Source: an uncultured Clostridia bacterium (GTDB taxonomy: Bacteria > Bacillota > Clostridia > Peptostreptococcales > Anaerovoracaceae). From it: a stretch of DNA of 7,331 nucleotides. The translations under genes and the position numbers were made by a program. The DNA lies in assembly GCA_946541285.1 (NCBI GenBank), contig CAMNJG010000071.1:1-7331 (forward strand). Reading direction: 5' to 3'. The number at the start of each line of letters is the position of its first letter. Position 1 is the stretch's first letter. Below the pieces are notes generated by a model. The model made no database searches. It saw nothing but the letters and a program-made list of their open reading frames with translations, and was not told the origin of the DNA. Shown here piece by piece: positions 1 through 6,300 of the stretch.

Positions 1-97
1 AGAAAATGATGACCAGACTTAAAAATTCTGAAATATATGGTAATCTATAGACAGGCTATGGAAACAAAAGCCAGCAAGTGTATTCACAAAAACGAAA
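1..97. other. Stretch before the terminator, no supportable gene
   Basis: All three + frames reach a stop quickly: TGA at 7-9, TAA at 20-22 and TAG at 48-50. Any of these could be the end of the gene served by the terminator at 98-134, but fewer than 17 codons are visible in the longest case, so no product can be called. No RNA gene or repeat is seen. Confidence 0.5.
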
Positions 98-134
98 CCC
101 CGGAAGAGTGTTGGTCTTCCGGGGCTGTTTTTTT
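98..134 (+). terminator. Rho-independent terminator of an upstream, unseen gene
   Basis: A perfect 10-bp stem pairs CCCCGGAAGA (98-107) with TCTTCCGGGG (115-124) around a 7-base loop, followed by CTG and seven T (128-134). The T run lies on the + strand side, so it ends a transcript coming from the left edge. The minus-strand side has only a short broken A/T run, so bidirectional action is doubtful. It insulates the adhesin gene from upstream transcription. Confidence 0.93.
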
Positions 135-211
135 ATGGCAGGAAACATGGACTTTTAAGAAAAGATGTGGGAAAATAATCAGAAGAAGACTGGTAGGGAA
201 TTAAAAAAGAA

Positions 212-220
212 TGTTATGAA
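212..220 (+). promoter_or_regulatory. Weak candidate extended -10 element
   Basis: TGTTATGAA has the TG-n-hexamer arrangement of an extended -10, with 4 of 6 matches to TATAAT (hexamer at 215-220). No good -35 lies 16-18 bases upstream. AATAAT at 174-179 matches the -10 in 5 of 6 positions but also lacks a -35. This is a guess at the best available site, not a secure promoter. Confidence 0.2.
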
Positions 221-267
221 ATTGTTATTGGTGATAAGAAAAGTGAATGTAAAAAGTTTAAAACTGT

Positions 268-291
268 GACAGCTGTATTTCTACAGGTGTC
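268..291 (+). promoter_or_regulatory. Inverted repeat in the leader (operator or mRNA hairpin)
   Basis: GACAGCTGTA (268-277) and TACAGGTGTC (282-291) pair in 9 of 10 positions around the 4-base spacer TTTC. No T run follows, so it is not a terminator. It ends 46 bases before the GTG start. It may be a binding site for a dimeric regulator or a stable 5' leader hairpin; the sequence alone does not decide. Confidence 0.5.
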
Positions 292-323
292 CTGAGCTTT
301 CGGGGGAACGGATTGCTTTTCGC

Positions 324-330
324 AGGGGGG
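324..330 (+). promoter_or_regulatory. Ribosome binding site deciding the GTG start
   Basis: AGGGGGG lies 7 bases before the GTG at 338, a normal Shine-Dalgarno distance. An ATG overlaps the start at 336-338 but is followed at once by TGA, so it cannot begin the protein. The site therefore supports GTG 338. Confidence 0.8.
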
Positions 331-337
331 TGAGCAT

Positions 338-3300
338 GTGAAAAAACAGAACAGAAAAACAGAGGTTCCGGACAGGTTCCGGCTGCTCTCGTGGATTGGG
401 GATCTCTTCAAAGGACTGCTGACAGGCAGCGCGCGCCGGAAAGTAGTTGTCACGCTGATGGGGGTCGTGGTCTTTGTGACAACTTATGCCCTGATCCTGC
501 CGGCACTGACGCTGGAGGAGAGCGAGACGGCGCAGGTACCGGGCTTCCATCTGGGGGACATCATCACGAATGAAACGTCGGCCAGGAACATTGAGCGGGC
601 GATCGAAGAAGCTTCGTCGTCCGGGGAATCGGACACGGGGACACCGGCCGCGGAAGAGGCGGACACCGGAAAAGACGAAAACGGGTCGTCTGAATCCGGG
701 AGTGCTGCGGACACGGCAGGGACGGAAGAGGAAACGGCTGTCAACCGTTCATCCGGCGAAGTGACAAAGACGGCTGGAGACGGGAGCGGTGCCGCAGGCA
801 GGCGTGTGTTTGTAGAAAGGAAGACAGAAGGACAGACCGGAAATGATGCAGAAACGGAGACGGTGACCGGAGACGTTGAGCCGGAACAGGAGACAGCCGC
901 GGAGGAACCGGAAGACAGCAGCCAGGTTGATAAGGAGGCTGAGGGGGAAAACGCTTCCGGAAAAGAACACGAGGACAAGGCGGCTGCCGCGTCTGACAAA
1001 AAGAAAACCGTCAGGCTGTTGGAAGAAGAGGAAACGGAGGATTCCCCGGGAGCAAAGGAAAATGCTTCCTCTGATGGAAAAACTGCAAAAGAGGGAAGTG
1101 AGCGTACAGGCACAGAAAACCGTCCGCAGAATAATGAAGCGGATACAGAGGCGGATTCCGGCGAAGGGAAAGATAACGGAACGACGGAGCCTTCTGAGGA
1201 AAAAGCCGGGAAAGTCACTGGCGACGCTTCAGGAAAAGCAGAAAAAACAGATGGCCTTCCTGAATCAGACACAGAAGAGCGCGGGACTGCTGCGGACAGT
1301 GGCCCTGGCAGCGCTTCCGGGAAAGAAGCGGGAACCGGGGGCAGGAAAGTCGTGAAGATGACCGATGAGGACGAAGAATCTGCAGAAAAAGAAACCGCAG
1401 ATGGAACAGACAACAACGATACCGGAGAAGAAGAAGGAAACGCCACCGGAGAAGAAGCCGGTGAAACGGGAGCGGATCAGGAAACCGGCGGCGAGGAAAA
1501 AGCAGGCCGGAAAGGAGAAGGGCCGGAAGATGGCGGGCAGTCCGCGGGAGAGGACGCTGCTGATGAGAACGGAATCGAAGACGATACGGTATACGTTCCG
1601 TTTGATATGACGTACGAAGGTTTCGATTATACGATCCACGTATCCGGAGATGAGAGCGCCCGGATTCCGGAGGACGCGGTCCTGTCTGTCCGGGAGATCA
1701 CGCAGAACTCATCCGAGTACTATGTCTACGCCTCCTTTGTCAGCAATGAGATGGACGGCGAACAGGCCAGCATTATCGGCAGCCGTTTCTTTGATATCAG
1801 CTTCCTGGTGGATGGACAGGAGATCGAGCCGAACGCGGCCGTCAATGTGGAGATTACCTTTGAAGAAGCGCAGGACGTGGAGCCGGATCAGAATCTGAGC
1901 GTGGTTCATTTCAATAACAGTGACACCGAGATCCTTGAAAACGACCCGACGGTAACGGACGGCGGGATGGAGAGCATCCGCTTTGAGACGGATCGTTTCT
2001 CCGTATACGGGATCATCGGCAGTATCATCGAAAAGTCGATCCTGGCGAGCGACGGACACAATTACCGGGTTTCCGTGACCTATGGCAAAGACGCGGGGGT
2101 ACCGGAAGGTGCCGCACTGGCCGTGGACGAAGTGACGATGGAGACGGAAGGAATGGCGCTGCCGTATGAGGAGTACATTTCCTGGTCGGAGAGTGCCCTG
2201 GGGCTGGAGGAAGGTTCTGCCTCTTACGTCCGTCTGTTTGATATCCGCATCCTGGACGGAGCGGGAGAAAAGGTGGCGCTCCAGGCACCGGTGGAGGTAC
2301 GTGTCCGGCTGGAGGATAAGGAGACCGGCACAGATCCGACGCAGGTGGTCCATTTCCCGGAAAAGCAGGAAGAACGGGAGGCGCCGGAGGTCCTGGATCG
2401 TGTCGGCGTGAACGGCGATACCGTCAGTTTCCGGACAGAGGGTTTCTCTGTGTACGCGATCATCGAAGCGCCGGAACCGGTGGCTTCCACCGGCTGGAAC
2501 CTGGTGTCGTCCCTCGAGGAGATCGCGAAGCTGGGCTCCGATGGTTTCTATGTCCGTCACCCGGATGGATATTATTTTACCAGTGAGCAGTCGAAGATCA
2601 ACAGCACCCGGACGGGTATCAGAAAAACAAAGCCGGCAGCGGCTTCCCCGGATCAGGCACAGAATCAGTCGGCGGCACTCTATCATTTTGAACCGGTCGA
2701 AGGGACCCCGGACCAGTTTAAGGTATGGTGTGATAATAGCAATACTAAAAAGTATATAAAGCAATCGACCAACAGCCTGTCCCTGGTATCTGAAAATGAG
2801 GCGACAGTATTTACGATCAGTGCGTTCCCGGGCAGGGAAAATACCTTCCGGATGCTGGGAAGCGGCGGGTTTTACTGGAATATGCGGGGAGGGGCATCGG
2901 GAAATGAGTTCGCGGCATACAATGACGAGACGGATGCGAATGCCCGGATCCAGCTGCTGTATTATTCCCTTCAGGAGGATGACCCGTATCAGCTGAATGG
3001 AAAGACCTGTGGCATTGCGTACCAGGATGAATCCGTTACGGCAGCAGCCCTGACGACAGAAGCAAAAACCGTCGGCGGAATACAGCGCCTGGCCGGGAAG
3101 GATCTGCTCATGCGGCCGGATGTCCTGGATCATGACGGGGTCCTTCTGGTGGCGGCCAACAGTGACATTGCGGAATGGACGTTTGAATCTGTCCGGGAGG
3201 ACAAGTATTACCTCTCAACAACGGTTGGCGGGAAGAAAAAATATCTGACCATGAACGGGAACCATGTCACACTGGAGGATGAACCCGATGAGCTCCATTC

Positions 3301-6300
3301 CCTGTTGAAGGCGACCCCGGGAACCGGCGCCAATAAAGGGAAGTGGCATTTTTCAGCTGGTACGTATTCCCTGTCCCTGCAGGGCAGCGCGGGAAACGGC
3401 TTCCAGGCAGTGGCGGGAAGTGCGGCATCGACCTGGATGAACCTGGTGGAGAAGTCGGTCCTGACGGAGGATGATTTTAATCTGTATACCGCAAAAAAAG
3501 TCAGCGTTTCCGATATGGAAAACGTCTATAACGGCCAGCAGGTCGTGATTTATACCCGGATCTGGAATGAGAATACCAAGAGGTACGAGTTTTTCTCTGT
3601 GGATCATGACGGTTCCCTGATCCACTGTTATGATACCGGGGATAATGTCGAATGGATCGGCAGTAAAGTCAATACGGCTCTCTGGGATTTTACAGAGTAT
3701 AAAAACAGTGACGGTACACCGAATTACTATTATGAACTGCAGAACAGCCAGTACCGCAATTGTCTCGCGCCGCAGCTGACGGGTGGACAGATCCTGTCGA
3801 ACCGCACGATCGGGATTAACCTGAACGGCCGGCGTTACGGAGAGAATTACTCCACGATCATTGCCTGGGATGATGCGAATTATGCCTATGCCGGTCTGAA
3901 GACCGAGCAGGGACATATCGCCGCCTGCCCGTTGTCGGAAGCAGAGGACTTCTATTTCGCGGTGGTCAATCCGGTCGACACGGACGATCAGCTGACGGAG
4001 GTCCAGACAGTGGATAACAGCCAGTATGGCATCACGATGAAAATGATCGACTTCAATAATCCTCTGGTGAATGAACGGGATTCCGTACAGCACGCGTTCT
4101 TCGGTGCTCATGCCAATCAGCATGAGACCGGGCTGCTGTCCACCGATCTGGCAGAGGATGGTTATCCGCGGACGACAGAAGTGGCCAATGCGATAGGCAA
4201 TGGCCAGGTCGTCGACAACAGCGGGAAATCGTTAGCGGAACTGTTTAAAGAAATGACCGATGTCAATCATCTGTTTATCGAGAGCATTTATAACGAAAGT
4301 GGATACTTTGAGTACGACAGCACCTCCAATTTCGCGCATCTGAACGAAAACGGGGATTTCACCGTGTACGATCAGCTGGCGGCGATCGGGACCAGCAGCG
4401 GCCCGACAAGGACGCACGGACAGTTTATGCCATATAATCAGATCGAAGCCGGAAAGTACGCGGGGGTGACGAACCAGACGGATGTACTGGCGAAAGAACT
4501 AGCGGATACGAATCCGCGTAAGGGGGAGAAAATGTACCTGATCCCTCAGAATGAAGCGGATTATTTCTTCGGCATGGAGATGGAATCCAGCTTCACGCAG
4601 ACGACCAGCGGCCTGGATGAATGGGGGCACGATATCATTTTCGAATTCTCCGGAGACGATGATTTCTGGCTGTATGTCGATGGGGAGCTGGTACTGGACC
4701 TGGGCGGCGTGCGGTCCGCGCTGACCGGATCGGTCAACTTCCGGACGGGAACCGTGGTGAACGCGGGAAAAACCTCGACGCTGTATGATATTTTTAAGAA
4801 TAATTACAAAGCGAGAGAATTATCAAAGGAAGAAATCAACAAACGGCTGGGCGAATTGTTTGAAGCGAAGGAAGTGGACGGGAAGACCGTGCATATCTTC
4901 AGGGATTACAGCAACCATTCCATGAAAATGTTCTATATGGAACGCGGTGCCGGCGCGTCCAACCTGCATATGCGCTTCAACCTGCCGGCGGTCAGGCCGG
5001 GAACCGTCGTGCTGAGTAAAACCATTTCCGGAACAGAGAAAACAGACTATACCCTGGCGGAGTTCCCGTATCAGATTTTCTATAAGACGAAAGAGGATGG
5101 GGAAACACAGGAACATCAGTTGGGGGAAAAGTCCGGAACGGGTACAGACGCGGGCTACAATGTCACGTATTACGGGAAAAGCATCCCTGTGAAATACGCT
5201 TCCTCCTATACGCCGGCCGGCGGGAAACAGGAGTATAAGGATGTCTTTTTCCTGAGCCCGGGACAGTCGGCCGTCATCCAGCTTCCGGAAAACGTCACGA
5301 AGTACTATATTGTCGAATGTGGCGTGAATCCGAACATTTACGATACCGTGACCGCCAATGAGACGGTTTTGACAGGAGAAGACTCCGAAGACCTGAACCG
5401 GAAAAATTATAAGATTGAAGAGGACTCTCCGGAGAGCCGTCAGCGGGTCACGTATGATAATCATGTCAACCCGAGTGCCCTGCGTACGCTGACCATTACC
5501 AAAAAGCTTTATGCCGAGGATGGGACAAGCCTGTTGAACAGGGACGCGGATCGCACCACGTTCAACTTCCGCCTGTATCTGGCCGGGGAAAATAACGAAG
5601 CGGCACTGGCCAATATGTATCCGTATCAGGTCAAGGACGCGGGCGGGTCTTACTGCCGCTGGGATGCGGCAGCAGAAAACTTTGCGTCGCTGGGGAAAAA
5701 TACCTGGGCGCAGCTTTCTGACGATGAAAAAAGCGCGGCCACGTTCCATACCTCACCGAACGGCGCGATCAGCAGGATTCCGGCGGATTACAGTGTGGAA
5801 GTCCGTGACCTGATCGTCGGCGCGAAGTTCCGGGTGGAGGAACGGGAGAACGAGATTCCGCTGGGTTACCAGTTGCGGCCATCGGATGGCTATACCCGCG
5901 TCGAAGGTTCGTATCTCACCGAAGAAGGCGAATCCGCCAATACCGGCATCATCCGGGACAACAGTGACCCGGCGATTGAAATCCACAATCAGCGCGGCTG
6001 GGGTCTGAGTGTCGATAAACGCTGGACGGACGCGGATTACGCGGAAAGCCATGATCCGGTATATTTCGCGGTCTATATCCGCAATAACGGCGCGGACGGC
6101 GAAGAAAAGCTGACGCTGCTGCCAGACACGATCCGCCAGCTGAGCGGGAAACAGAGCTCTGTCCGCTGGTATTTTGACAGCCTGGAGGAAGGCGCCTCCT
6201 TTGATCATTATGAAATCCGGGAAGTGACGATCAGCAGTGAGTCTCCGGAGATCAAAGAGGGAGTAGTGAAGTCCGCCGGCACGGTAAAGCCGCTGGATCA

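Larger units (their letters stand above)
135..337 (+). other. AT-rich leader/promoter region of the adhesin gene
   Basis: About 200 bases separate the terminator from the adhesin start. The stretch 150-265 is markedly richer in A and T than the gene that follows, as expected of a promoter zone. No consensus TTGACA/TATAAT pair at 16-18 base spacing was found. The only other structures are an inverted repeat at 268-291 and a G-rich ribosome binding site. No recognisable riboswitch motif is apparent by eye. A promoter must lie here if the upstream terminator is efficient, but its exact place is uncertain. Confidence 0.6.

Noticed and set aside
3..50. Possible C-terminal tail of an upstream gene ending at TAG 48-50
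   Set aside because: Only 15 codons are visible, and two other frames also stop before the terminator, so the true frame cannot be chosen.
135..158. Seven-codon ATG frame just after the terminator
   Set aside because: It is too short, has no ribosome binding site and overlaps the terminator end.
494..517. LPALTLE resembling a sortase LPxTG motif
   Set aside because: It lacks the Thr-Gly at the right places and sits at the N-terminal membrane segment, whereas sortase signals are C-terminal.
876..1355. Arg/Lys-rich + strand open frame of 159 codons in another frame
   Set aside because: It lies wholly within the acidic linker, and the Arg/Lys richness is the out-of-frame reading of GAA/GGA codons.
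484..1446. Antisense Ser/Pro/Phe-rich open frame of 320 codons
   Set aside because: It is the complement of the GAA/GGA/GCG-rich acidic linker. Its low-complexity composition follows from that codon use and not from a real protein.
1709..3133. Long antisense open frame of 474 codons
   Set aside because: It lies exactly codon-on-codon opposite the adhesin frame. It stays open because the adhesin rarely uses TTA, CTA or TCA, whose complements are stops. Its translation shows no recognisable domain, while the + frame shows conserved modules.
3353..4123. Antisense open frame of 256 codons
   Set aside because: It is another codon-aligned shadow opposite the trefoil-like region, with no domain of its own.
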